From positions 434,001 through 498,000 of the forward strand of contig NZ_RZHE01000006.1 in assembly GCF_003989825.1 (NCBI RefSeq): 64,000 nt of DNA, in the 5' to 3' direction. The notes under the pieces are model-generated. The model did no database searches. It saw only the letters and a program-made list of their open reading frames with translations, and was not told the origin of the DNA. Positions 9,322-23,700 of the stretch are shown here, piece after piece (the first letter of the stretch is position 1; each line of letters starts with the position of its first letter). The position numbers and the translations under genes were made by a program. This DNA comes from Vreelandella populi. GTDB taxonomy: Bacteria > Pseudomonadota > Gammaproteobacteria > Pseudomonadales > Halomonadaceae.

Positions 9322-9855
9322 TTATTTCTCACCCTGACCATCAGCCTGAGCATCTAAACGTGCGACCAGCCCTGCCAGGGCCTCGCGTACCGCCTGCTCG
9401 CGTACCGCCTGACGATCACCGGGAAAATGAAAACACTCGGCCTCCTGGTGATTAACGTTACCCCAGGCCAACCACACGGTACCTACCGGCTTTTCAGCAC
9501 TACCACCATCGGGGCCTGCCACGCCGCTGACTGCTACCCCAAGCTGCGCGCCGCTATCTTGGCAGGCACCGGCGACCATTGCTTTAACCACTGCCTCACT
9601 GACCGCACCATGTGCCTGTAGTGTAGCGTCTGAAACGCCAACAAGCCGCGTTTTTGCCGTATTTGCATAGGTCACATAGCCCGTCGTGAAATAGGCCGAA
9701 CTGCCTGGTGCCGAGGTAATTGCGCAAGCTATGCCACCCCCGGTACACGACTCTGCCGTGGTCACTTCTACCTGCAACTGCTGGCAAAGCTTTCCAAGGC
9801 GCTGCGCCAGCAGGGACAAATCAAGATTCTTCAGGCTGGATACGCTGGGCGTCAT
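9322..9855 (-). CDS. pncC: Nicotinamide-nucleotide amidohydrolase (CinA C-terminal family)
   Basis: Deamidates nicotinamide mononucleotide to nicotinate mononucleotide in NAD recycling. The 177-aa single-domain protein has the family signature TTAESCTGGGIACAIT with the catalytic Ser, then YVTYANTAKTRLVGV and GVAGPDGGSAEKPVGTVW. It lacks the N-terminal MoCF domain of full CinA. A strong AAGGAG precedes the ATG at 9855. It is divergent from mutS, next to recA as in many gammaproteobacteria. Confidence 0.92.
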   Translation of the reverse strand: MTPSVSSLKNLDLSLLAQRLGKLCQQLQVEVTTAESCTGGGIACAITSAPGSSAYFTTGYVTYANTAKTRLVGVSDATLQAHGAVSEAVVKAMVAGACQDSGAQLGVAVSGVAGPDGGSAEKPVGTVWLAWGNVNHQEAECFHFPGDRQAVREQAVREALAGLVARLDAQADGQGEK

Positions 9856-10001
9856 GACCGCTCCTTCATGTAAGATATCAGTCAGCGTAGAATACTGCGT
9901 TTAGCTTTCTCAACGAAATTGCTTAAAAACCGTTCAGAAGAAACTGCCCCATGAACATGCTGCGAGCCAAGAGGCTTGCGCTACGCTCAATCAGGACGCC
10001 C

Positions 10002-12602
10002 ATGTCACAGGCCATCCCCCCCAATACGCCCATGATCACGCAGTACTTGAAGATCAAACGCGAACACCCTGAAGTCCTTCTGTTTTACCGGATGGGGGAC
10101 TTTTACGAGCTGTTTTTTGATGATGCCAAGCGCGCGGCGGCGCTTTTGGATATCACGCTCACACAGCGCGGCCAATCAGGGGGTAAGCCCATTCCTATGG
10201 CGGGCGTTCCTTACCATAGCGCCGAAGGTTACCTGGCACGCCTAGTGGCAACCGGCGAATCCGTGGCTATCTGCGAGCAGATTGGCGACCCGGCTACCAG
10301 CAAGGGGCCGGTTGAGCGGCAGGTAGTGCGTATCGTGACGCCCGGCACCCTGCACGATGAGGCGCTTTTGGATGCGCGGCGTGACAACGTGCTGGTGGCC
10401 CTCGCGCCCGGCAGCGACCGCTGGGGGCTTGCCTGGCTTGAACTGTCAAGCGGACGTTTTAGCGTACTGGAAGTGGAAAGCGAAGCTGAAATGCTCGCTG
10501 AACTTACCCGTCTCTCGCCTGCGGAGCTGCTGGTACCGGAAAGCCTCACACTACCCGACATGTGGTCGCAAAAGCGTAGCTTGCGGCGTCAGGGCGAATG
10601 GCTGTTCGATCTGGAAAGCGCCAACCGCAGTTTGTGCGACCAGTTTGAAGTGCAGGATTTACGCGGATTTGGCTGCGCCCACCTGAGCACGGCCCTGGTG
10701 GCGGCCGGGGTGTTGATCGATTACGCTCGCGACACCCAACGCTCGCGCCTGCCGCATGTGACCGCCATCAGCGTCGAGAACCGCGACGATGCAGTAGTGA
10801 TCGATGCCGCCAGTCGACGCAACCTGGAAATTGACATCAATCTCGGCGGCAGTGCTGACAATACGCTTGCAAGCGTCCTGGACACCTGCACCACCGCCAT
10901 GGGCTCCCGCCTTTTGAAACGCTGGCTGAACCGGCCCCTACGCCAGCGCGACATCGTGCAGGGCCGTCAGGCCGGCGTTGCCCTACTAAGCCTGGACGCA
11001 GCGTATATGTCACTGCGTGATACGCTTAACGATGTGGGCGATGTGGAACGCATTCTGGCCCGCGTGGCCCTTTATAGTGCCCGCCCGCGCGACTTGGCCC
11101 GCCTGCGGGACGCCCTTAATACGCTACCGCTTCTTGAGCAGCAGCTGGGCGCCGTCGAGCAAGGCAGTGCGCTGGATAACCTGCGCCCTCACATTCGCCC
11201 CTACCCCGAGCTTGCCGACACACTGAGCCGCGCGTTGATTGAGAACCCGCCGGTGGTGATCCGTGATGGCGGCGTGATTGCCGATGGTTTTGATGCCGAG
11301 CTTGATGAACACCGCGGCATGGCCGAAAACGCGGGCAGCTACCTGGTTCAACTAGAGCTTCGCGAGCGCGAACGCACAGGGCTTGCCAACCTGAAGGTCG
11401 GCTACAACCGCGTGCACGGCTACTTTATCGAGCTGCCCCGCTCCCAAGCCCAGCAAGCGCCTGCGGACTATATTCGCCGCCAGACGCTGAAAAACGCCGA
11501 GCGGTTTATTATTCCCGAACTCAAGGAGTTCGAAGATAAGGCGCTTTCTGCCAAGTCGCGCGCCCTTACCCGTGAAAAGTGGCTGTATGATCGACTGCTT
11601 GGCGAGCTTAATGGGATGCTCAATGAACTACAGGGCACTTCCCGGGCGCTTGCCGAACTGGACGTGCTGTGCGCCTTTGCCGAGCGGGCCGACGCGCTTG
11701 GCTGGGTACGCCCAACCTTGAGTGACGAAACTGGCATCACCATTACCGCAGGTCGTCATCCGGTGGTGGAACAGGTAAGCGACAAGCCCTTTGTCCCCAA
11801 TGACGTGGTGCTATCGCCTGAGCGTCACATGCTGATCATTACCGGGCCCAACATGGGCGGTAAATCGACCTATATGCGCCAGACTGCTCTGATTGCCCTG
11901 CTGGCCCATAGCGGCAGTTTCGTGCCCGCCGATGCGGCAGAGATCGGCCCCATTGATCGCATATTCACCCGTATAGGCTCATCGGATGACCTGGCCGGGG
12001 GGCGTTCCACCTTTATGGTCGAGATGACCGAAACGGCCAATATTCTGCATAACGCCACCGAGCACAGCCTGGTATTGATGGATGAGATTGGCCGGGGTAC
12101 CAGCACTTTTGACGGTCTATCCCTTGCATGGGCCAGCGCCGAGCACCTGGCTCAGGCGCGCGCGCTTACCCTGTTTGCTACCCACTATTTTGAAATGACC
12201 GCTCTGCCTGAACAGGCCGAAGGTGTTGCCAACATCCACCTAACCGCGACCGAACACGGCGACACTATCGTCTTCATGCACCGTATTGAAGCAGGGCCCG
12301 CCAGCCAGAGCTATGGCCTTCAGGTGGCGCAGCTGGCCGGTGTGCCTACCCACGTGATCAGCCGCGCCCGCGAAAAGCTGGTTGCGCTTGAGCAGCGCGA
12401 TGTGGACACTCAGCAGATGCGGCCATCGTCTTGGCAAACCCCGGCCCAGCCATCGTCGGCCGCAGTTTCGCCACCTCAGCAAAACGACCTGTTTGCAAGC
12501 TCCCCCCACCCGGTAATAGAGGCACTTGAGCGGGCGGATGTGGATGATTTATCGCCCCGAGAAGCGCTGGCCCTGATCTATCAATGGCGCGACTTATTGT
12601 AA
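10002..12602 (+). CDS. mutS: DNA mismatch repair protein MutS
   Basis: Mismatch sensor ATPase, 866 aa. The mismatch-reading Phe-X-Glu lies in [13 protein letters not shown] near the N-terminus. Connector, lever and clamp domains follow. The C-terminal ABC ATPase has Walker [14 protein letters not shown], the signature region ADEIG-type [16 protein letters not shown] and Walker [17 protein letters not shown]. The ATG at 10002 is chosen because homologues begin near MSQ...[11 protein letters not shown] and an AGGA precedes it. An in-frame ATG at 9951 would add 17 residues. Confidence 0.97.
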   Translation: MSQAIPPNTPMITQYLKIKREHPEVLLFYRMGDFYELFFDDAKRAAALLDITLTQRGQSGGKPIPMAGVPYHSAEGYLARLVATGESVAICEQIGDPATSKGPVERQVVRIVTPGTLHDEALLDARRDNVLVALAPGSDRWGLAWLELSSGRFSVLEVESEAEMLAELTRLSPAELLVPESLTLPDMWSQKRSLRRQGEWLFDLESANRSLCDQFEVQDLRGFGCAHLSTALVAAGVLIDYARDTQRSRLPHVTAISVENRDDAVVIDAASRRNLEIDINLGGSADNTLASVLDTCTTAMGSRLLKRWLNRPLRQRDIVQGRQAGVALLSLDAAYMSLRDTLNDVGDVERILARVALYSARPRDLARLRDALNTLPLLEQQLGAVEQGSALDNLRPHIRPYPELADTLSRALIENPPVVIRDGGVIADGFDAELDEHRGMAENAGSYLVQLELRERERTGLANLKVGYNRVHGYFIELPRSQAQQAPADYIRRQTLKNAERFIIPELKEFEDKALSAKSRALTREKWLYDRLLGELNGMLNELQGTSRALAELDVLCAFAERADALGWVRPTLSDETGITITAGRHPVVEQVSDKPFVPNDVVLSPERHMLIITGPNMGGKSTYMRQTALIALLAHSGSFVPADAAEIGPIDRIFTRIGSSDDLAGGRSTFMVEMTETANILHNATEHSLVLMDEIGRGTSTFDGLSLAWASAEHLAQARALTLFATHYFEMTALPEQAEGVANIHLTATEHGDTIVFMHRIEAGPASQSYGLQVAQLAGVPTHVISRAREKLVALEQRDVDTQQMRPSSWQTPAQPSSAAVSPPQQNDLFASSPHPVIEALERADVDDLSPREALALIYQWRDLL

Positions 12603-12639
12603 TTGGCGCAAGAGAACACGGCCAAGAGCTTGCCGTTAG

Positions 12640-12677
12640 GTATGGGCACCACTAGAATGTCGCCCATACTTTTTTTA
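12640..12677 (+). terminator. Intrinsic terminator of mutS
   Basis: GTATGGGC and GCCCATAC arms with a 14-nt loop, followed by seven T. It lies 37 nt after the mutS stop. Confidence 0.75.
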
Positions 12678-12721
12678 GCTTATAAAAAACGGCTGTTTTA
12701 TAACCATTCACGATTGACCAT

Positions 12722-12741
12722 GACCGGGACCTACCCCGGTC
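12722..12741 (+). other. Hairpin in the fdxA leader
   Basis: GACCGGG/CCCGGTC arms overlap an alternative GGGACC/GGTCCC pairing, so two exclusive hairpins can form. It ends 19 nt before the fdxA start, close to its ribosome binding site AGAGGGAT. No function is established. Confidence 0.4.
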
Positions 12742-12760
12742 CCGCAAGAGGGATAGCGCG

Positions 12761-13084
12761 ATGACGTTTGTCGTTACCGAAAACTGCATCCAATGCAAAT
12801 ACACCGACTGTGTCGAAGTTTGCCCGGTTGACTGCTTTTACGAAGGCCCCAACTTCCTGGTTATTCACCCGGATGAGTGCATCGACTGCGCCCTGTGCGA
12901 GCCCGAGTGTCCGGCCGAGGCGATATTCTCAGAAGATGAGCTGCCCGATGGCCAGGAGCAGTTTATCGAGATTAACGCCGAGCTTTCGGAAGTGTGGCCC
13001 AATATTTCTGAAAAGAAAGATGCCCTGCCGGATGCTGAAGAGTGGGATGGCAAGAGCGGCAAAATCGAGAAGCTCGAACGTTAA
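12761..13084 (+). CDS. fdxA: Seven-iron ferredoxin FdxA
   Basis: 107-aa soluble electron carrier with a [3Fe-4S] and a [4Fe-4S] cluster. The N-terminal block [17 protein letters not shown] carries the first cysteine set, and [12 protein letters not shown] the second. The long C-terminal extension ([14 protein letters not shown]) is typical of the Azotobacter/Pseudomonas FdI type. It is commonly next to mutS in gammaproteobacteria, as here. It is transcribed alone between the mutS terminator and its own terminator. Confidence 0.96.
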   Translation: MTFVVTENCIQCKYTDCVEVCPVDCFYEGPNFLVIHPDECIDCALCEPECPAEAIFSEDELPDGQEQFIEINAELSEVWPNISEKKDALPDAEEWDGKSGKIEKLER

Positions 13085-13108
13085 CCTCGCCGCGTCAGCG
13101 TATTGAAG

Positions 13109-13133
13109 AACCAGCGTCCTCGCTGGTTTTTTT
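13109..13133 (+). terminator. Intrinsic terminator of fdxA
   Basis: AACCAGCG and CGCTGGTT arms around TCCT, followed by a run of seven T, 25 nt past the fdxA stop. Confidence 0.88.
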
Positions 13134-13174
13134 ATGGCCGCCTCTCCATCCTGGCGACTGTTATAGCGCTCAAA

Positions 13175-13205
13175 AAGCGAAAAGCCACCCGGAGGTGGCT
13201 TTTGA
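13175..13205 (-). terminator. Bidirectional terminator between fdxA and the symporter gene
   Basis: AAGCCACC/GGTGGCTT stem around CGGA, with TTTT on the minus strand and again on the plus strand. It lies 52 nt past the symporter stop. Confidence 0.7.
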
Positions 13206-13256
13206 CTTTCTACTGCTCTGTCTGCTTTCTACTGGCTGAACGATACACCCATAAGC

Positions 13257-14648
13257 TTACGCCGCTTTAGGCTCGCCCAACTGATCATCATTAGATGCAA
13301 AGACATCGCCATCGTGCTGATTGAGTAGGCGACTGGTCACCGTGCCCGCCATCATCGAGCCATTCACGTTAATCGCTGTGCGGCCCATGTCGATCAGTGG
13401 CTCGATGGAGATCAAAAGGCCCGCCAGGGCAATCGGCAAATCGAGCGTCGAAAGCACGATGATGGCCGCAAAGGTTGCCCCACCGCCGACACCGGCAATG
13501 CCGAAAGACGCAAGTGTAACCACCAATACCAGCGTAGCCAAAAACTCAAACGATAGCGGATCGATACCTACGGTAGGCGCGATCATCATGGCCAGCATCG
13601 CAGGATACAGGCCCGCACAGCCGTTTTGCCCAATCGTTGCGCCAAAGGAGGCAGCAAAATTAGCAATCGCGGGCGGCACGCCAATACGGCTCACCTGGGC
13701 TTCGATATTCAAGGGAATCGTGGCCGCGCTGGAGCGTGAGGTAAAGGCGAAGGTCAGCACCGGCCATACCTTATAGAAATAGCGCCGCGGATTGACCCCA
13801 ACACCCAGCAGGAATAGCGCGTGCATGACCAGAATCAGCGTCAGGCCGACGTAGGATGCGACCACGAAGCCGAGCAGGCCGAGAATATCGCCCATGTTAG
13901 AGGTGGATACCACCTTGGTCATCAGCGCCATTACCCCGTAAGGCGTCAGGCGAATCACCATGCGCACCAAGCGCATGATCCACTTCTGCACAAGGTCGAT
14001 ACCTTCGATCAGCTTATCGCCAAGTGCCGCATTTTCACGCTTGATACCCAGCGCCGCCATGCCCAGAAACGTGGCAAAGATCACCACACTGATAATGGAA
14101 GTGGGGCGCGCACCCGCCAGGTCCTGAAACGGGTTGGCAGGAATAAACGAAAGCAGCAGTTGCGGCACACTCAGGTCTGCAACCTGGGCACTGCGCTCAA
14201 TGATAGCCTGCCCCCGCTCCAGTTCACGAGCCCCCTGCACCAGTCCTTCGGCAGAAAGACCAAATAACTGGGTCATGCTGATACCGATGACGGCAGAGAT
14301 GGCGGTAGTGATCATCAGCATGGCCAGTACGCCCAGACTGATCTTGCCTAGCGCACTGGCATCATGCAGCCGGGTAACAGCAGAAAGAATGGTGACCAGC
14401 ACCAAAGGCATGATGATCATTTTCAGCAGCTGAACATAACCGCCGCCTACTAGATTGACCCAGTCGATAGTCCCCTCAAGTACCGCCGAATCCGCAAACA
14501 GCCACTGTAATAGCGCTCCCAACCCAACGCCGATTACCAGCCCTGCTAACACCACCTTCGACAGGCTTGCGCCGCTTCGCTGCCAGCGCGCCAACAACGC
14601 GATGGCCAGCACAAAGACCAACACGTTGATCGTAACCCACCCAAGCAT
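13257..14648 (-). CDS. DAACS-family symporter, cystine (TcyP/YdjN)-like
   Basis: Inner-membrane sodium- or proton-coupled carrier of the dicarboxylate/amino acid:cation symporter family, 463 aa, with many hydrophobic helices. The family signature appears in [25 protein letters not shown], and a second loop reads [20 protein letters not shown]. The N-terminal layout and IPLNIE resemble TcyP/YdjN cystine carriers more than GltP, but the substrate cannot be proved. The ATG at 14648 is chosen because GGGGAG precedes it; a longer in-frame start at 14684 would overlap the leader terminator. The mRNA leader contains that terminator at 14670-14697, suggesting attenuation. Confidence 0.78.
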   Translation of the reverse strand: MLGWVTINVLVFVLAIALLARWQRSGASLSKVVLAGLVIGVGLGALLQWLFADSAVLEGTIDWVNLVGGGYVQLLKMIIMPLVLVTILSAVTRLHDASALGKISLGVLAMLMITTAISAVIGISMTQLFGLSAEGLVQGARELERGQAIIERSAQVADLSVPQLLLSFIPANPFQDLAGARPTSIISVVIFATFLGMAALGIKRENAALGDKLIEGIDLVQKWIMRLVRMVIRLTPYGVMALMTKVVSTSNMGDILGLLGFVVASYVGLTLILVMHALFLLGVGVNPRRYFYKVWPVLTFAFTSRSSAATIPLNIEAQVSRIGVPPAIANFAASFGATIGQNGCAGLYPAMLAMMIAPTVGIDPLSFEFLATLVLVVTLASFGIAGVGGGATFAAIIVLSTLDLPIALAGLLISIEPLIDMGRTAINVNGSMMAGTVTSRLLNQHDGDVFASNDDQLGEPKAA

Positions 14649-14669
14649 ATTTACCGTCTCCCCTAAACT

Positions 14670-14697
14670 AAAAAAACGGCACATCAGTGATGTACCG
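14670..14697 (-). terminator. Intrinsic terminator inside the symporter leader
   Basis: On the minus strand, CGGTACAT pairs with ATGTGCCG (one G-U) around a 5-nt loop and is followed by seven T. The T tract ends 22 nt before the ATG at 14648. A second palindrome, GCTGACGTCAGC (14697-14708), lies immediately upstream and shares one base. The position is that of an attenuator or the end of a short RNA. Confidence 0.7.
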
Positions 14698-14708
14698 CTG
14701 ACGTCAGC

Positions 14709-14857
14709 CCGGCGTGAAATGTAGCCTGCTAACTCTTGCGCGCCATGGTAAGTAATAGCAGCATGGAATAAAAATGTATTTTACTTATAACCTAATAATA
14801 CTTTTCATAATTGATTGTATTTAAACAGTTCTTGGCGCTTCAGTACCGAGCAGGCAT
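14709..14857 (-). other. AT-rich spacer, probable symporter promoter and leader start
   Basis: Lies between the small-RNA terminator and the leader hairpins. It is AT-rich with several TATAAT-like hexamers on the minus strand (for example TTATAA and TATTAT near 14790-14815). I cannot pick one promoter. An 11-codon ORF (14764-14729) lacks a convincing ribosome binding site. Confidence 0.4.
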
Positions 14858-14882
14858 AAAAAAAGGCGGCCCGTAGGCCGCC
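14858..14882 (-). terminator. Intrinsic terminator of the candidate Csr small RNA
   Basis: Seven-bp perfect GC stem GGCGGCC/GGCCGCC with a 4-nt loop and a 7-T tract on the minus strand. Confidence 0.9.
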
Positions 14883-15032
14883 CGCTCCAAGCACTTCCTC
14901 TGACCACTCCCTGTGTCAAACTCCTCAGGTAACTTCCCTACCAAGGCTCACATCAATGTGGCACCCGGCGTACCTGTCTACACCCCGTTACATTGCATCC
15001 TGTCTAAAGCATCCCTGCCTCCCCTGTCCTGT
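14858..15032 (-). ncRNA. Candidate CsrA-sequestering small RNA (CsrB/RsmZ type)
   Basis: About 175 nt on the minus strand with nine GGA motifs between 15029 and 14886. They read AGGAC, GGGGAGG, AGGGATG, AGGATG, AGGGAAG, GAGGAG, AGGGAG, GAGGAAG and TGGAGC; AGGGA sits in a CAC/GTG hairpin loop. It ends in a perfect GGCGGCC/GGCCGCC terminator plus seven T (14858-14882). Upstream is a promoter-like TTGAGA, 16-nt spacer, CACAAT (15065-15038). The eno terminator (15080-15110) separates it from eno. A perfect GacA box lies about 180 bp upstream. No ORF is present. GGA density, terminator, promoter and GacA box together are what CsrB, RsmX, RsmY and RsmZ genes show; CsrA titration is inferred. Confidence 0.82.
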
Positions 15033-15037
15033 TAAGC

Positions 15038-15065
15038 ATTGTGGCAGATAACGATGGCTTCTCAA
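15038..15065 (-). promoter_or_regulatory. Promoter of the candidate Csr small RNA
   Basis: Minus strand: -35 TTGAGA (5/6 match), 16-nt spacer, -10 CACAAT (4/6 match). It predicts transcription start near 15032, just before the first GGA. A weak -10 fits an activator-dependent promoter. Confidence 0.55.
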
Positions 15066-15079
15066 GGCGGGCAAAATGC

Positions 15080-15110
15080 AAAAAGGCGAGCCCTTAGGGT
15101 CCGCCTTTCT
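15080..15110 (-). terminator. Intrinsic terminator of eno
   Basis: AAAGGCG/CGCCTTT outer stem with an inner CCC/GGG, T-rich on both sides. It lies about 150 nt past the eno stop and separates eno transcription from the small-RNA promoter. Confidence 0.75.
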
Positions 15111-15202
15111 TTAAAAAACGTTTTGAAATCAAAAGTATGAAGTTTAACTAATGAGAAACTTCGATCTTTCTTACCCTAAACCGAGCGATTTTCGTCGTCA
15201 TT

Positions 15203-15220
15203 TGTAAGAGATGTCTTACA
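15203..15220 (-). promoter_or_regulatory. GacA-binding box (upstream activating sequence)
   Basis: TGTAAGAGATGTCTTACA exactly matches the TGTAAG-N6-CTTACA palindrome bound by GacA/UvrY upstream of rsm/csr small RNA genes. Its centre is about 180 bp from the predicted small-RNA start, with an AT-rich linker between. It also overlaps a perfect 13-bp inverted repeat (15204-15216 with 15229-15241). Confidence 0.8.
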
Positions 15221-15261
15221 AATTTTTGAGACATCTCTTACGTGACAAGCGAAAACAGCCT

Positions 15262-19161
<3,900 letters not shown>

Positions 19162-19327
19162 TCAAAAGGCGTAACAGAAAGCCACACCAGGATGGGACGA
19201 CAGAATAGCAGACTACGCCTTAAGGCTCAATTTGAACTGCCAAAGATAGCAGCGCATTGATCCATATGATGGCGCCCGGTGGGGTTGCGAGGCCATGAAG
19301 GCCCCGCTCAGCCTCTATAATAACGAA

Positions 19328-20773
<1,446 letters not shown>

Positions 20774-23700
20774 TTATTGCGGTTGACGCCGAGATTGATC
20801 CAGCAGACTGCCCAGGCTTGCCGCTTTTGGCTTCACCAGCCAGAAGTGGCGCAGATAGTCGCCAAAGTCTTCCAAAATCGCCGCTCCCCGACTGGAGCCC
20901 GTTTCTTCCACATAGGTGGTAATCAGCTCGCGAAGATGACGGCGATACGCCTCCATGGCTTCGGTGCTGACCCGATGAATCTCGACCAGCTCGTGGTTGT
21001 ACTTGTCCACGAAGGTACGATCTTCATCCAGCACGTAGGCGAATCCGCCGGTCATGCCCGCACCAAAGTTGACGCCGGTTTCACCCAGCACGCACACAAG
21101 GCCACCAGTCATGTATTCGCAGCAGTGATCGCCCGCTCCCTCGATAACAGCCGTAGCGCCTGAATTACGCACCGCAAAACGCTCGCCTGCGGTACCTGCG
21201 GCCATCAGCGTGCCGCCGGTAGCGCCGTATAGGCAGGTGTTACCGATAATGGCCGTTTTATGGCTCTCAAACTGGCTGACCTTCGGCGGCACAATCACGA
21301 TACTGCCACCGTTCATGCCTTTGCCCACGTAGTCGTTGGCATCGCCTTCCAGATACAGATTCAGGCCACGCGCGTTCCACACCCCGAAGCTTTGCCCCGC
21401 AACGCCAGTAAAGCGGGCGGTGACCGGGGCGCTCTCCAGCCCCTCCTCACCGTAGCGTTTGGCGATAGCACCTGAAGTCAGCGCGCCCACACTGCGGTCG
21501 CAGTTGGTGATAGTAAAACTGAACTCGCCGCCCGACTGGTTCTCGATAGCCTCTTGCAATGCAGCCAACACTTCCTGGTTTTTGGCACCCGGGTCGTGCG
21601 GCACGTTACGGCTCACCGTGCAGAACTGCGGCGCATCAGAAGGTACAAAATCGTTCGCCAGCAGCGGAGTAAGATCCAGCTTGCGCTGGCTTGCCGTGTT
21701 GCCTTCAAGCACTTCCAGCAGATCGGTACGCCCGATCAGGTCGGTCAACTGGCGCACACCCAGCAGCGCCATCAATTCACGCACTTCTTCGGCGATAAAG
21801 CGGAAGTAGTTCTTGACCATATCCACGGTGCCGCGGAAATGCTCACCGCGCAGGAAGTCATCCTGAGTGGCGACCCCGGTGGCGCAGTTGTTCAGATGAC
21901 AGATACGCAGGAACTTGCAGCCCAGCGCGACCATTGGCGCGGTACCGAAGCCGAAGCTCTCTGCCCCAAGAATCGCCGCCTTGACGACGTCTAATCCGGT
22001 TTTGAGGCCGCCATCGGTCTGCAGGCGAATCTTGTCGCGCAAGCCGTTGATACGCAGCGCCTGGTGTACTTCAGGCAGGCCCAGCTCCCAAGGCGAACCC
22101 GCATGCTTGATCGAGGTGAGCGGGCTTGCCGCAGTGCCGCCGTCATAACCGGACACGGTAATCAGGTCGGCGTAGGCCTTGGCCACACCTGTAGCGATAG
22201 TGCCGATACCCGGCTCAGATACCAGTTTGACCGATACCTGGGCTTCCGGGTTAATCTGCTTAAGGTCAAAAATCAGCTGCGCCAAATCCTCGATGGAATA
22301 GATATCGTGGTGTGGCGGCGGTGAGATCAGCGTCACGCCGGGCACCGCGTGGCGCAGGCGAGCGATAAGCTCGTTGACCTTGCCGCCTGGCAACTGACCG
22401 CCCTCGCCCGGCTTGGCTCCCTGAGCCACCTTGATCTGGAGCACTTCGGCGTTGACTAGGTAAGCAGGTGTAACTCCAAAGCGGCCAGAAGCAATCTGCT
22501 TGATCTTGGAGCTGCGGATTGTGCCATAACGCGCCGGGTCTTCCCCGCCTTCGCCCGAGTTGGAGCGCCCGCCGGCTTCATTCATGGCCTGAGCCAGCGC
22601 CTCGTGGGCCTCGGGTGACAGCGCGCCAAGCGACATGCCTGCACTATCAAAGCGCGGCAACAGAGCTTCAATCGGCTCGACCTCGTCCAGCGCCACGGGC
22701 GTTTGTGCAGGCTTGAGGATCAGAAGATCACGAATAGTGGCCACCGGACGCTCGTTGACCAGCTGGGCAAACTTCTTCCACTTGGCGTAGCTGCCCTCTT
22801 GTACAGCGGCTTGCAGCGACATCACCACGTCCGGGTTATAGGCGTGGTACTCGTGACCGTGCACATACTTGAGCATGCCGCCCTGGGAGATTCCCTTACG
22901 GGGAATCCAGGCATCTCTGGCAAGCAGCTCCTGCTGAATCTGCAGTTCCGCAAAGCCTGCGCCCTCTATGCGTGATGCCATACCTACAAAGCAGGTGTCC
23001 ATGACTTCAGCAGAAAGACCGACCGCTTCAAACAGCATCGAGCCGCGATAAGAAGCGAGCGTCGAGATCCCCATCTTGGAAAGGATCTTGAACAGGCCTT
23101 TCTGCAGCCCCTTGCGGTAGTTTTCGCGACCATCGGCCGGGTTACCGGTCAGCTCGCCGCAGCGGTGCATATCCGCCATGACCTGGTAGGCAAGCCACGG
23201 ATAAACCGCGGTAGCGCCCACGCCGAACAGCACGGCCATCTGGTGGGCATCCCGGGCATAGCCGGTTTCCACGATGATATTGGCATTCGGGCGCAGCGTC
23301 AGACGGCCCAGATGGGTATGCACCGCGCCCACAGCCAGCGCCGCCTGAATAGGAATCTGCCCCTTGGGCAGATCAGCGTCGGTCAGTACCAGAATCACCT
23401 TGCCCGCTTTAACCTGGCTTTCGGCTTCCTGGCACAGCGCGGCCAGCGCCTGTTTGAGGCTCTGCTGCTCAGGGTCATAACCCATTACCAGCGTATGGCT
23501 GGCAAAGGCCGGGTCGTCCTGGCTGACAAGCGCGGTAAACTTGCGCGGCGAGAGCACGGGCGTGGTCAGGATCAGGCGATGAGCGTGCTCAGGGGTTGCC
23601 TTGAATACGTTCAGCTCCGCCCCGCAACAGGTTTCCAGCGACATCACGATCGCTTCGCGCAGCGGGTCGATCGGCGGATTGGTCACCTGAGCAAACTTCT

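Noticed and set aside
14729-14764. Leucine-rich 11-codon leader peptide ([11 protein letters not shown]) before the symporter
   Set aside because: No ribosome binding site is present, and it does not overlap the terminator in a way that would couple translation to attenuation.
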